Positions 1 through 8,182 of a DNA stretch of 25,517 bases are shown one piece after another. A program made the translations under genes and the position numbers. The notes beneath the pieces are model-generated. The model searched no databases. It saw nothing but the letters and a program-made list of their open reading frames with translations, and had not been told where the DNA came from. The stretch is from positions 1-25,517 of the forward strand of contig JAIRZN010000010.1 in the NCBI GenBank assembly GCA_031267205.1, written 5' to 3'. Origin of the DNA: Tannerellaceae bacterium (lineage in GTDB: Bacteria > Bacteroidota > Bacteroidia > Bacteroidales > Tannerellaceae). Each line of letters starts with the position of its first letter. The first letter of the stretch is position 1.

Positions 1-1
1 T

Positions 2-70
2 CTGGAGATACAAAATAGGAAAGAGTTAAATAAGGAGCATCAGGAAGATATGATTCGCCGATTTTATTGA
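2..70 (+). CDS. 3' end of an unidentified protein (partial)
   Basis: An open frame enters from the left edge and ends at TGA 68-70. It encodes 22 residues that are strongly charged, with many E, K, Q and R, and end in RRFY. This looks like the helical C-terminus of a real protein, but too little is present to name a family. A plus-strand intrinsic terminator at 524-549 would suit this gene, although a 21-bp repeat array lies between. Chance openness over 22 codons cannot be excluded. Confidence 0.35.
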   Translation: MEIQNRKELNKEHQEDMIRRFY

Positions 71-123
71 ATTGTGAATCTAATATGATTACAAGTAGTG
101 ACTTTTCTATTACATGACTTTAG

Positions 124-438
124 AACAATGCCATTGTACTCAAGAACAATGCCACCGGACTAAAGAACAATGCCATTGTACTCGAGAACAATGGCACCGG
201 ACTAAAGTACAATGCCATTGTACTCAAGAACAATGGCACCGGACTAAAGAACAATGCCATTGTACTCGAGAACAATGGCACCGGACTAAAGTACAATGGC
301 GCCGGACTAAAGTACAATGCCATTGTACCAAAGAACAATGCCATTGTACCAAAGAACAATGCCACCGGACCAAAGAACAATGCCACCGGACTAAAGTACA
401 ATAAGAAGGGGATTGTGCTCAGGAACAATGGCGCAAGC
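124..438. repeat. Tandem array 1: 21-bp units, 13 intact plus degenerate tail
   Basis: Thirteen contiguous 21-bp units run from 124 to 396. A degenerate unit (397-423) and a partial one (424-438) follow. There are two unit types. Type P carries the palindrome ACAATGCCATTGT (6-bp arms, one central base) followed by ACTC or ACCA. Type Q keeps ACAATGSC but continues with ACCGGACTAAAG. The order is PQPQPQPQQPPQQ, so the first eight units form four 42-bp dimers. Because 21 is seven codons, long open frames with heptapeptide periods appear on both strands (114-404 plus, 120-440 minus). Their composition is repetitive and they lack start signals, so I do not call them genes. Confidence 0.95.
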
Positions 439-497
439 ATTAGCTTCGAAATAAAAATACACTATATTTGTGGCGTATTAGCAATAATACATGCTCC

Positions 498-519
498 CCT
501 TAGTTGGGAAAGACTAAGG
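498..519. other. Small inverted repeat between array 1 and terminator
   Basis: CCTTAG at 498-503 pairs with CTAAGG at 514-519 across a 10-base loop. It lies just before the plus-strand terminator. No T-tract follows on either strand, so alone it is not an intrinsic terminator. It could stabilise the 3' end of mfd mRNA, which reads leftward through here. Confidence 0.4.
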
Positions 520-523
520 TTTA

Positions 524-549
524 CCCCTCAATAGCAGAGGGGTTTTTTT
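524..549 (+). terminator. Rho-independent terminator (plus strand)
   Basis: The stem CCCCTC (524-529) and GAGGGG (537-542) encloses a 7-base loop and is followed by seven T residues (543-549). It reads rightward, so it would stop transcription from the gene at the left edge before it runs antisense into mfd. Confidence 0.8.
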
Positions 550-600
550 ATTAAAAAAGCGAAGTAGATTGTCTTGAGCCGTCCGGGTAAATGGGAATAG

Positions 601-3600
601 TCATTTCCCGCTCATCTCCTCAAGCAGGCTGCAGGCGGTTTCGACATTGGGGACGTCTTTGACTGTTATGCCTCGCCTGTTGTTTTGTTCGCGCAGGGTG
701 CATCGGCGGGGATAGTTTTTCAGGAAGGACAGGAGTTTGTCGAAGGCCTCGCTTTCGTAGTAGGGGCTTTTGGGATTCTGGACTAAGAAGATATTCATTA
801 TCCCCTGCTTCAGCACGATTTTCTCTATGCCGAGTTTCTTGGCCATACGGCGGAGGCGTACTACTCGTATCAGCTCTTTGCCTTCTTCGGGCGTCTTGCC
901 GAAGCGGTCTTTCAGGCGTTCGGTGAAGGCGTTGATGTCGCGTTCCTCTTCCATCTTGTCCAACTCGCGGTATAGCGATATACGTTCGGAATCGTTGGGG
1001 ATATAGGAGGGGGGGAACATCAGTTCAAGGTCGCTCTCGATGAAAGTCTCGCGGACATATTCGCTTCCGCTGTCGCGCTTGCCGTCTTCCTCGTGGGCGT
1101 AGAGGTTGGCGAACTCGGCGGTCTTAAGCTCATCTACGGCCTCTTCCAGTATTTTTTGGTACGTCTCATATCCAAGGTCGGCTATAAACCCGCTTTGTTC
1201 GGCGCCAAGCAGGTTGCCGGCTCCGCGTATGTCGAGGTCTTGCATGGCGATATGGATGCCGCTGCCGAGTCCGGCAAAGTTTTCGATAGCCTGCAAGCGG
1301 CGGCGGGCCTCCTGCGTGAGCGAGGATAGGGGAGGGGAGAGCAGGTAGCAGAACGCCTTACGGTTGCTGCGGCCCACACGCCCGCGCAGTTGATGAAGGT
1401 CGGAGAGGCCGAACTGGTGGGCGTTGTTGACAAGTATCGTATTCGCGTTGGGCACGTCGATGCCGTTTTCCACTATGCTGGTCGCTATAAGTACGTCGTA
1501 TTCGTAGTTGATGAAGTCGAGAAGTATCTTTTCCAGCTTCTGGGGCTCCATCTGTCCGTGTCCTACGCATACGCGGGCGTCGGGCGTCTCGCGGCGTATG
1601 AGGGATTCTATTTCGAGGATATTCTGGATGCGGTTGTTGATGAAAAACACCTGCCCGTTACGGCTCATCTCGAAGGATATGGCCTCGCGGATAATATCGG
1701 GATTAAAGCGTTCGACGTCGGTCTGCACAGGGTAACGGTTGGGTGGGGGAGTGGAGATATTGCTAAGGTCGCGAGCGCCCATGAGCGAGAACTGAAGCGT
1801 GCGGGGAATAGGCGTAGCTGTCATTGTGAGCGTGTCGACGTCGGTCTTCATTTGGCGAAGCTTTTCTTTTACCGAGACGCCGAACTTCTGTTCCTCGTCG
1901 ATTACCAGCAGTCCGAGCTCCTTAAAAGCCACATCCTTGCTCGCTATACGGTGCGTGCCGATAAGGATGTCGACCTTACCCATTTTTGTCCGGTCTAATA
2001 TCTCCCTGATTTGTGCGGCGCTACGGGCGCGACTGACATAGTCGATCGTGCACGGGAAATCTCTCAACCGTTCCGTGAAGGTCTTGAAGTGCTGGAAGGC
2101 GAGCACAGTCGTAGGCACCATGACGGCCACCTGCTTACTGTCGGCCACAGCCTTGAAGGCGGCGCGTATGGCCACCTCCGTCTTGCCGAAGCCTACGTCG
2201 CCGCATATCAGGCGGTCCATCGGGCGCATGGCTTCCATATCGGCCTTCACCTCAGCCGTCGCCTTCGTCTGGTCAGGTGTATCTTCGTAGAGGAAGCCGG
2301 CTTCGAGCTCGTGCTGCATGAAGCTGTCGGGACTGAAGGCGAAGCCTTTCTCTTGCCTGCGCTTGGAGTATAGGAGGATAAGGTCGCGGGCGATGTCCTT
2401 AACCTTAGCTTTTGTCCTTTCCTTTATCCGTTCCCATGCGCCGGAGCCGAGTTTGTTGAGCCTCGGAGGCTCGCCGCTTTCCTTGCCCTTGTATTTGGAT
2501 AATTTATGCAGGGAGTGGATGCTGACAAAGAGGGTGTCGTTGTTTTGATACGTCAGGCGGACGGCCTCCTGTATCTTGCCGTTCACTTCGGTACGTATAA
2601 GGCCGCCGAACTGACCTATGCCGTGGTCGATATGTACGACGTAGTCGCCGGGCGTGAATTGGTTTAATTCCTTTAGGGTAAGGCTGATTTTCCCGCTCCT
2701 GGCCTTGTCGCTTTTGAGATTGAACTTATGGAAGCGGTCGAACAGTTGATGATCCGTGAAGCAGCATATGCCCAGCGTATCGTCGGAGAAGCCTTCGTGA
2801 AGCGTCCTGTTGACAGCCGTGAACGGCAGGTTATCCCTGCGATCCTCAAAGATGGCTTGGATACGGGCGGCCTGCTTCTCGACATCGCTAAGTATATAGA
2901 TCGTGTAATTCCTGTCCAAGTACGAATGGAACGATTCGCTCACCATATCAAAGTTCTTGTGATATATCGGCTGCGCTTCGGCGCTGAAGGCGATAGTCGC
3001 GTCGGCCTTTCCGACAGGGCGCGCGCCGAAGTGTATGCGGCGGAAGAGCAAGACCTTGCGCAGGAAGTCTTCGCCGTCGATTAACCTCTCGCGCATCTGC
3101 GAAGCATCGGCGAACGATTCCTCGTCGGCCACGACAGGCTCATCGTTCCATATAGCGTCGATGCGTTCCCTGCACCAGCGCAGATCGCGGGCGCAGATGA
3201 CCGTATGCGGAGGAAGCGAATCAAGGATAGAACTGTCCGACATCTTGCGCCGGCTTATGCCGGGAATGATATAGACGCTGTCGAACTTCTCCTTCGACAA
3301 CTGCGTCTCCACGTCGAAAGCCCGGATAGTATCCACCTCATCGCCGAGAAAGTCGATGCGGAAGGGATATTCGTATGAGTAAGAAAAGACGTCGACTATA
3401 CTCCCGCGCATAGCATATTGCCCGGGCTCATAGACATAGTCGACACGTTCAAAGCCGTACTCGTCCAAGACGTCGGCGACAAAGATAATATCCAGCTTCT
3501 CCGCCCTATGAATCTTCAGCGTATTGTCCTTCAACGTCTCGACGGAGATAACCTTCTCGGCCGCCGCATCAGGATAGGTGACAATGATGAAAGGCCTGTC

Positions 3601-3948
3601 GCCGTCCTGCAAAACACTAAGAACCTCAGTCCTCAGAATCTCGTTGGCAGGGTCGGTATGACCATACTTGATAGCCCTGCGGTAGCTCGACGGGAAGAAG
3701 TAAATATCCTCGCCTGCGGTGAGCTGCATCAGATCGTTATAGAAGTAACCGGCCTCGTCCTCATCGTTCAGCATACAAACGTATCCCCCCTTTCCCCTGC
3801 GGAAAGTCGCGGCTATCGACATTGCGACGCCCGACCCTTTGAGACCTTGCAGAAAAACATTGCGCACCGAAGTATCCTTCACAACAGCGCCTAACGCCTC
3901 CACCTGGGGATGCGAAGCGTATGATTCGAGTAAATCCTGTATATCCAA
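601..3948 (-). CDS. mfd: Transcription-repair coupling factor Mfd
   Basis: Mfd is the ATP-driven translocase that removes RNA polymerase stalled at DNA damage and recruits UvrA for nucleotide-excision repair. The 1115-residue product has the full family architecture and length. A UvrB-homology region is N-terminal. The RNA-polymerase-interacting (CarD-like) domain begins about residue 430 (FTPGDYVVHIDHGIGQF). The RecG-like helicase motor has Walker A GDVGFGKTE (about 583-591), a DEEQ box (684-687), TATPIPRT (about 710) and QLRGRVGR (about 853). The C-terminal Mfd domain follows. The best start is a TTG at 3946-3948: the N-terminus (LLESYASHPQVEAL) matches family form and the next in-frame ATG is about 42 codons later. 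No Shine-Dalgarno is visible. The gene diverges from the C1 peptidase across a 96-bp spacer that carries promoter boxes for both. Confidence 0.98.
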   Translation of the reverse strand: MDIQDLLESYASHPQVEALGAVVKDTSVRNVFLQGLKGSGVAMSIAATFRRGKGGYVCMLNDEDEAGYFYNDLMQLTAGEDIYFFPSSYRRAIKYGHTDPANEILRTEVLSVLQDGDRPFIIVTYPDAAAEKVISVETLKDNTLKIHRAEKLDIIFVADVLDEYGFERVDYVYEPGQYAMRGSIVDVFSYSYEYPFRIDFLGDEVDTIRAFDVETQLSKEKFDSVYIIPGISRRKMSDSSILDSLPPHTVICARDLRWCRERIDAIWNDEPVVADEESFADASQMRERLIDGEDFLRKVLLFRRIHFGARPVGKADATIAFSAEAQPIYHKNFDMVSESFHSYLDRNYTIYILSDVEKQAARIQAIFEDRRDNLPFTAVNRTLHEGFSDDTLGICCFTDHQLFDRFHKFNLKSDKARSGKISLTLKELNQFTPGDYVVHIDHGIGQFGGLIRTEVNGKIQEAVRLTYQNNDTLFVSIHSLHKLSKYKGKESGEPPRLNKLGSGAWERIKERTKAKVKDIARDLILLYSKRRQEKGFAFSPDSFMQHELEAGFLYEDTPDQTKATAEVKADMEAMRPMDRLICGDVGFGKTEVAIRAAFKAVADSKQVAVMVPTTVLAFQHFKTFTERLRDFPCTIDYVSRARSAAQIREILDRTKMGKVDILIGTHRIASKDVAFKELGLLVIDEEQKFGVSVKEKLRQMKTDVDTLTMTATPIPRTLQFSLMGARDLSNISTPPPNRYPVQTDVERFNPDIIREAISFEMSRNGQVFFINNRIQNILEIESLIRRETPDARVCVGHGQMEPQKLEKILLDFINYEYDVLIATSIVENGIDVPNANTILVNNAHQFGLSDLHQLRGRVGRSNRKAFCYLLSPPLSSLTQEARRRLQAIENFAGLGSGIHIAMQDLDIRGAGNLLGAEQSGFIADLGYETYQKILEEAVDELKTAEFANLYAHEEDGKRDSGSEYVRETFIESDLELMFPPSYIPNDSERISLYRELDKMEEERDINAFTERLKDRFGKTPEEGKELIRVVRLRRMAKKLGIEKIVLKQGIMNIFLVQNPKSPYYESEAFDKLLSFLKNYPRRCTLREQNNRRGITVKDVPNVETACSLLEEMSGK

Positions 3949-3958
3949 AATATTGTCT

Positions 3959-3993
3959 TTTGCGGCAAAGGTAATACTTTAGTTATATCTTTG
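3959..3993 (+). promoter_or_regulatory. Putative -33/-7 promoter for the C1 peptidase gene
   Basis: TATCTTTG at 3986-3993 matches TAnnTTTG exactly. A TTTG at 3959-3962 lies 23 bases upstream, slightly wider than the usual spacing. Transcription would begin near 4000, about 45 bases before the ATG at 4045. Confidence 0.55.
3966..3973 (-). promoter_or_regulatory. Putative Bacteroidota -7 box for mfd
   Basis: The minus strand reads TACCTTTG, an exact match to the Bacteroidota -7 consensus TAnnTTTG. It lies 17 bases upstream of the TTG start, implying a leader of roughly ten bases. No convincing -33 TTTG is seen. The box sits inside the spacer of the divergent plus-strand promoter, so the two promoters overlap. 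Confidence 0.45.
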
Positions 3994-4044
3994 CGGTTGA
4001 CATTTAGTACTAATAATGAAATAAATATCTAAAAAGTAGTATGT

Positions 4045-5226
4045 ATGAATAAATTTATTGTCGCCGCGCTGATGCCGGTCGTTTTCTTTTCCTTCGCTTT
4101 TGCTCAGGACGGCGAAGGGTATGTGTTTACTCCTGTCAAAGAACTGAAGGTTACTCCGGTAAAGAATCAAAACCGTAGCGGGACGTGCTGGGCTTTCTCC
4201 GCACTATCGCATCTGGAATCGGAACTGCTGAGGATGGGGAAGGGCGAGTATGATCTTTCGGAAATGTTTGTCGTCAATCTTTCCTACAAGGATAAGGCGG
4301 ACAAATATGTCCGTACTAACGGTATACTCAACTTTGCGCAAGGCGGCTCGTTTGACGACGTGCGCTACGTGATGGAGCATTACGGCATTGTGCCCGAAAA
4401 TATACAGCCGGGGCTTGATTACGGCGAAGAAATGCACGTGCACGGCGAGATGGAGAAGGCGGCGGCCGGATACCTCAAGGTGATAGCAGGGAATCCTAAC
4501 GGTAAATTGTCTACCGCCTGGAAAAGGGGATTCGACGGTATCATCGACGCTTACCTCGGCAGTACGCCGGAGACATTCACCAATGCCGGGAAAACGTATA
4601 CGCCCAAGAGTTTCGCCGCAGAACTTGGGCTTGACATGAACGACTACGTGTCGCTGACATCCTTTACGCATCATCCCTTCTACTCGTCTTTCGCCCTGGA
4701 AATTCCCGATAACTGGCGCTGGACGGAATCGTATAATGTCCCGGTCGACGAGCTTCTGGAGATCATAAAGAACTCAGTTAATACGGGCTACACCGTAGCT
4801 TGGGCTTCCGACGTTAGCGAAACGGGCTTTACGCGCGATGGTATCGGCGTTGTTCCCGACGTGGAAACTATCGCAACATCAGGCTCCGACCAGGAACGGT
4901 GGGTTGGATTGAGCGCAAGGGAGAAGAACGAAGAAATACTCAAGATGCTTGATAAGCCTTTAAAGGAATTGACCGTAACGCAGGAGATGCGCCAGGCCGG
5001 GTTTGATAATTTCCAGACCACCGACGATCACGGGATGCACATATACGGTATCGCCAAAGACCAGACAGGGAAAAGCTTTTTCATAGTAAAAAATTCATGG
5101 GGAACAGCAAGCAAGTACAACGGCATATGGTATGTATCCGAAGCTTTCGCAAGGTATAAGACCATTGATATTGTCGTACATAAAGACGCCATTCCCCAAG
5201 CTATCCGCGCCAAACTGAAGCTGTAA
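4045..5226 (+). CDS. Exported C1-family cysteine peptidase (bleomycin hydrolase/PepC-like)
   Basis: This is a papain-fold cysteine peptidase of the C1B (bleomycin hydrolase/aminopeptidase C) type, 393 residues. A signal peptide of about 20 residues ends FAFA before Gln21, so it is exported. The oxyanion Gln42 and nucleophile Cys48 lie in NQNRSGTCWAFSA. The His is most likely His329 in DDHGMHIYG, aligned with the HAM of bleomycin hydrolase, and Asn350 is in VKNSWG. After NSWG the chain runs only to IPQAIRAKLKL and stops. It lacks the roughly 15-20 residue C-terminal arm that enters the active site in bleomycin hydrolase and PepC and enforces aminopeptidase action, so endopeptidase activity is possible (inference). 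The gene converges on the metallo-hydrolase gene with 3 bp between stop codons. Family assignment is firm; substrate is unknown. Confidence 0.92.
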   Translation: MNKFIVAALMPVVFFSFAFAQDGEGYVFTPVKELKVTPVKNQNRSGTCWAFSALSHLESELLRMGKGEYDLSEMFVVNLSYKDKADKYVRTNGILNFAQGGSFDDVRYVMEHYGIVPENIQPGLDYGEEMHVHGEMEKAAAGYLKVIAGNPNGKLSTAWKRGFDGIIDAYLGSTPETFTNAGKTYTPKSFAAELGLDMNDYVSLTSFTHHPFYSSFALEIPDNWRWTESYNVPVDELLEIIKNSVNTGYTVAWASDVSETGFTRDGIGVVPDVETIATSGSDQERWVGLSAREKNEEILKMLDKPLKELTVTQEMRQAGFDNFQTTDDHGMHIYGIAKDQTGKSFFIVKNSWGTASKYNGIWYVSEAFARYKTIDIVVHKDAIPQAIRAKLKL

Positions 5227-5229
5227 TCC

Positions 5230-6105
5230 TCAGCGTGTCGCCGGTATAAAGACATAACCTCCCGCAACGGCGTCCTTCGCAACGGCGCCGATGCCGGGGA
5301 AGGCGATATGCATCCCTGCGACGGGAATTTTGTTAGCCTCAACATATTCAAGAATCTTTTTGCGGTAAGCGACAGCATCCTCCGGAGTAACGTCATACGT
5401 GACGGCTACCTGCGGATAAGGCATCTGTATAGCCATCGCGTGCGTAAGGTCTCCCCATACCAGCAGTTTGTTACCGTCCGATTCCAGCAGGTAGGCCGTA
5501 TGACCGGGCGTATGACCGTAGGCGGCTATGCCTGTGACGCCGGCGATTAACGGTTTGCCCTGTCCGCCCGCTTCGATGGGTTGAAACAGGTGAAGCTTGT
5601 CCTTGTAAGCGGCGATAACGTCGCGCGCCTGCTGTCCGCGGCCTTCCGTCATCCAATAATCGCGCTCCGGCTGAGGCAGGTAAATCTCGGCATTAGGAAA
5701 AGACGGCCGGCCCTCGCGTAGCATACCTCCGATATGGTCGCCGTGCATGTGGGTAAGGAGCACAACGTCCACTTTGTCCGGAGTTATGCCGATAGACTGC
5801 AGGTTGTCGAACAGATTCCTCCCATATCCAGCGTCGATAAGGATATTCCGGTCGGGTGTCTTCACGAAGAAGGCATTCGTCGCATTAGGAAACGTGCCGT
5901 CGGGCGCGTATTTCCGAAGCATCTCATCGGTTGCGCCCACCAGGACACCCTTATTGCCCTGTCCCTGCCCCTCGGACAATAACGTCAGCTCGAACGACCC
6001 GACTTTAAACGTAAAAACGTTTCCAACACTTTGTGCGTACATGTTTACTGCTGTACTCATAAAATAAATTGTCAGTAAAAAAACAAATAACTTTCTCATA
6101 CACAT
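5230..6105 (-). CDS. Exported metallo-beta-lactamase-fold hydrolase
   Basis: The 291-residue protein has an N-terminal signal peptide (MRKLFVFLLTIYF core, cleavage near MYAQ) and a complete MBL-fold metal site. HMHGDH gives His119, His121, Asp123 and His124. Further ligands are His202 (TPGHT), Asp219 (WGDL) and His266 (GMH). The layout suits the general hydrolase branch that includes AHL lactonase-like enzymes, but the substrate cannot be read from sequence. Two in-frame ATGs are possible: 6105 (MCMRKL) and 6099 (MRKL); the second gives a more typical signal peptide. An exact -7 box lies just upstream. Confidence 0.92.
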   Translation of the reverse strand: MCMRKLFVFLLTIYFMSTAVNMYAQSVGNVFTFKVGSFELTLLSEGQGQGNKGVLVGATDEMLRKYAPDGTFPNATNAFFVKTPDRNILIDAGYGRNLFDNLQSIGITPDKVDVVLLTHMHGDHIGGMLREGRPSFPNAEIYLPQPERDYWMTEGRGQQARDVIAAYKDKLHLFQPIEAGGQGKPLIAGVTGIAAYGHTPGHTAYLLESDGNKLLVWGDLTHAMAIQMPYPQVAVTYDVTPEDAVAYRKKILEYVEANKIPVAGMHIAFPGIGAVAKDAVAGGYVFIPATR

Positions 6106-6123
6106 ATTTTTTTGTTAATGCTA

Positions 6124-6158
6124 CAAATATATTGCAATTTCCGGTTTAATCGTACAAA
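6124..6158 (-). promoter_or_regulatory. Putative -33/-7 promoter for the MBL hydrolase gene
   Basis: On the minus strand TATATTTG (6124-6131) matches TAnnTTTG exactly. A TTTG inside a T-run (6155-6158) lies 23 bases upstream, the same spacing as in the promoter at 3959-3993. Predicted start of transcription is about 6117, close to the ATG at 6105 or 6099. Confidence 0.6.
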
Positions 6159-6325
6159 AAATATCATCGCCGAGCGAAAAAGGAAACCTCCCTTTCATCG
6201 TCGACGCCTCCCGGATGCACGTGTGAGAAGATGCGGCCGGCGGTGGATATATAATTAAAGGTATACTTCAGGCGCCATCAATTCTTGGGGGCCGTTTTTT
6301 TCAGATGGGGAAACGGCGGAAACCC

Positions 6326-6480
6326 GTCGGCAGGCTTCCCAAAATTTGGTAAGTCTGTTTTCACTCGTCGGCAGACTTCCCAAAATTTGGGAAACGTGTT
6401 TTCAGTTGTCGGGAGACTTACCACATTTTGGGGGAATGTGTTTTCGGTTGTTGGCGGGTTTTATCGGGATTGGGGGGAAG
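6326..6480. repeat. Tandem array 2: 41-42 bp units, three recognisable plus a decayed fourth
   Basis: Units begin with GTCGG or a close variant at 6326, 6367, 6408 and 6450, giving lengths of 41, 41 and 42 bp; the fourth is strongly diverged. The second unit holds a near-perfect 17-base palindrome, TTCCCAAAATTTGGGAA (8-bp arms, one central base). The first and third hold mutated versions. Each unit also carries GTTTTC. Upstream, 6290-6325 looks like a further decayed copy. The plus-strand open frames across it (6285-6494 and 6346-6576) are repeat-driven and not called as genes. The rest of 6106-6562 holds the MBL promoter and a hairpin. Confidence 0.8.
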
Positions 6481-6521
6481 TCCCGGCGTTTTAGCGTCGG
6501 CTTTCTATGGAGTGGTACGAT

Positions 6522-6552
6522 GCGCATCCGACCCATCCCGGGCCGGATGCGC
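6522..6552. other. Strong hairpin behind the repeat-protein gene
   Basis: GCGCATCCG (6522-6530) pairs perfectly with CGGATGCGC (6544-6552) around a 13-base loop. It lies 10 bases beyond the stop of the 6563-7630 gene, so it would form at that transcript's 3' end. No T-tract follows on either strand, so it is a possible mRNA 3' stabiliser or factor-dependent stop rather than a standard terminator. Confidence 0.5.
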
Positions 6553-6562
6553 GTAAAGTTAT

Positions 6563-7630
6563 CTACAAAGCGTTAACCTGCAAGCTGCCGTAGTTGTTGC
6601 CTTGGAAACGGATATGTCCGCCTCCGCCTCCATTTATGCGGTAGTAGTGGTTAGTTTTATTATCAATGTTCGATTCCGTTATTGTCAGTCCGTTAACGCT
6701 AATGTTGCCGTACTTCATGCCTTCGGCGGATATGCGGAAGGAGCTTTGGGCGGGCGCTTTGACCTTGAGCGTGCCGTAGTGCGCGTCGGCGGATACGCTT
6801 TTGAAGGCGGCGTCGAGCCTGCCTATGTTGATGGAGCTGTAACTTAGTGTTGAGGCCGATAGCGTCTCTTTGAGGTATTCGATGTTTGCGTCTCCGTACC
6901 TTGTACTGATGGAGAGGTTGTTTACGTTTTCCGCCTTGATGTTACCATAGCTGTTTTCGACCTGGAGCTCGCCTGCGTTATGGAGGTTGAGGTTAGAGTA
7001 CTTGCAGTCGATGTCGAGTTCGTCTACATTATTCAGTTTGATTCCCCCGCAGTAACGCGCCTCTATGCGCGCCTGCGTGACGTCGCCGAGTACGATATTA
7101 CTGTATCCGGCCTCTATCTGCAGCGGTTGCGAGAAGTTACCGGCGTGTATGCCGCCGTATTTCACTTCGAGGCTGTACTTGCCGTCGTTGTTGTCAGGCA
7201 TGTTGATGTCTCCGTATTTCTGGGCGATAGCAGCCTTGAGCTTGGAGGGCATATTGATGAAGTAGCGGACGGTGAACCGGCTGTTTCCTCCGCCCGTGCG
7301 GTTGCGTATAGAGGTCACGGCGTAGACGGTATTACCGCTTTTGGAGAGGCTGACGTCTACGCGGTCCAGCTCGTCCTGCGCTGCGCGGTCGTTGCGAGCT
7401 TCGGCTTCGACGACGACACGGATGGCGACTTCGTTCTTTTCCCAGTAAGCGACGGTTATACTGCCGTATTTGTTGTCCACATTCAGTTGGTCGCTTGGGG
7501 CGACGTTGAACGACTTGTTGATTTCTTTTTTCTTGAGGCTTTCCAAGTCTTCGCCCCATGCGCCCATGCAGTTTACGAGCAGCAGTATAGCCGCCAGGCA
7601 CAGGCGATTTGTTGTGCACATTGTCTTCAT
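6563..7630 (-). CDS. Exported DUF4097-like repeat protein, predicted beta-solenoid
   Basis: The 355-residue product starts with an export signal: a hydrophobic run to about residue 25, then AWGED. Cys21 in LLVNC is a weak alternative lipobox. From about residue 50 onward a motif of the form (K/R/S)Y(G/S)xI/L recurs at about 54, 138, 157, 175, 192, 210, 227, 244, 263, 284, 306 and 346. Between 138 and 244 the spacing is 17-19 residues, as expected for coils of a right-handed beta-solenoid. This resembles DUF4097/adhesin-like proteins often found beside ECF sigma genes in Bacteroidota. It is the last gene of the sigma/anti-sigma operon, 12 bp after the preceding stop. A role in envelope sensing or structure is inferred; no catalytic motif is visible. 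Confidence 0.8.
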   Translation of the reverse strand: MKTMCTTNRLCLAAILLLVNCMGAWGEDLESLKKKEINKSFNVAPSDQLNVDNKYGSITVAYWEKNEVAIRVVVEAEARNDRAAQDELDRVDVSLSKSGNTVYAVTSIRNRTGGGNSRFTVRYFINMPSKLKAAIAQKYGDINMPDNNDGKYSLEVKYGGIHAGNFSQPLQIEAGYSNIVLGDVTQARIEARYCGGIKLNNVDELDIDCKYSNLNLHNAGELQVENSYGNIKAENVNNLSISTRYGDANIEYLKETLSASTLSYSSINIGRLDAAFKSVSADAHYGTLKVKAPAQSSFRISAEGMKYGNISVNGLTITESNIDNKTNHYYRINGGGGGHIRFQGNNYGSLQVNAL

Positions 7631-7642
7631 ATTGTATAAGTA

Positions 7643-8182
7643 TTAATTGTAATTTTTGTAAGTTACTATTCGTTTCATTTGCTTGAGCATGATATTAAGG
7701 CTGCCTATGCTGTTGGAGTACTGTTGTGTCATGACAAATACGCCGGCATCCGAGCAAGGGAGCAATGGGAATATGTCGGTTTCAAAGTCATATGTCATAC
7801 GTATCACCCTTTCGGTTTCCTCCATCAGTTCGAGGCTGCCCGGAGCTTCTCCGCCCTGCGCGTATAGTTCCTGTATTTGCGCTTCCACGCCGTAGATTTG
7901 CATACGGTAATAGAGGCGCAGTTCTTCTATCTCTTCCTCGGATTCGCAGGCGAATGTAAAGGTCGCGCGCTCGTGCGCCTCCTCCCTTGCCTCGCGCCGT
8001 ATCCATAGGAACAGCATAAGCAGTGCGGCGGCGGCCAGGGTCAGGGCTATCCGGCCGTGCGTCGACGGGATAAGCCTGCGGCCTTTGAGTTTAGTCTCAA
8101 AGCGTTTGAGATGCCCTTCCGGCAACAGGTCGTTGTCGAAATCCTTCCTGTTATTGTCGATAAAATCCTTCAGTTTGTCCAT
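7643..8182 (-). CDS. Single-pass membrane protein, probable anti-sigma factor
   Basis: This 179-residue protein has a cytoplasmic N-terminus of about 44 residues, one membrane span (about 45-61, IALTLAAAALLMLFLWI) and a periplasmic part rich in Glu and likely helical. The N-terminal pattern FIDNNRKDFDND..PEGHLKRFETKL is typical of small proteins paired with ECF sigma factors in Bacteroidota, where the cytoplasmic tip holds the sigma factor. Its start overlaps the end of the sigma gene by 13 bp, which suggests translational coupling. It has no zinc-binding HxxxCxxC motif, so it is not a classical ZAS anti-sigma. The anti-sigma role is inferred from topology and context. Confidence 0.7.
   Translation of the reverse strand: MDKLKDFIDNNRKDFDNDLLPEGHLKRFETKLKGRRLIPSTHGRIALTLAAAALLMLFLWIRREAREEAHERATFTFACESEEEIEELRLYYRMQIYGVEAQIQELYAQGGEAPGSLELMEETERVIRMTYDFETDIFPLLPCSDAGVFVMTQQYSNSIGSLNIMLKQMKRIVTYKNYN

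Noticed and set aside
124..396. CRISPR array
   Set aside because: Units are contiguous 21-mers with no unique spacers, and no cas gene is present.
114..440. Open frames on both strands through array 1 (96 and 106 codons)
   Set aside because: A 21-bp unit is seven codons, so any stop-free unit yields an open frame. Composition is purely repetitive, both strands are open, and no start signals are seen.
1390..1998. 202-codon plus-strand frame inside mfd
   Set aside because: It is an antisense shadow of the conserved mfd motor region; codon constraint on the real frame explains the openness. The same applies to the 320-codon plus frame inside sprA (20548-21510).
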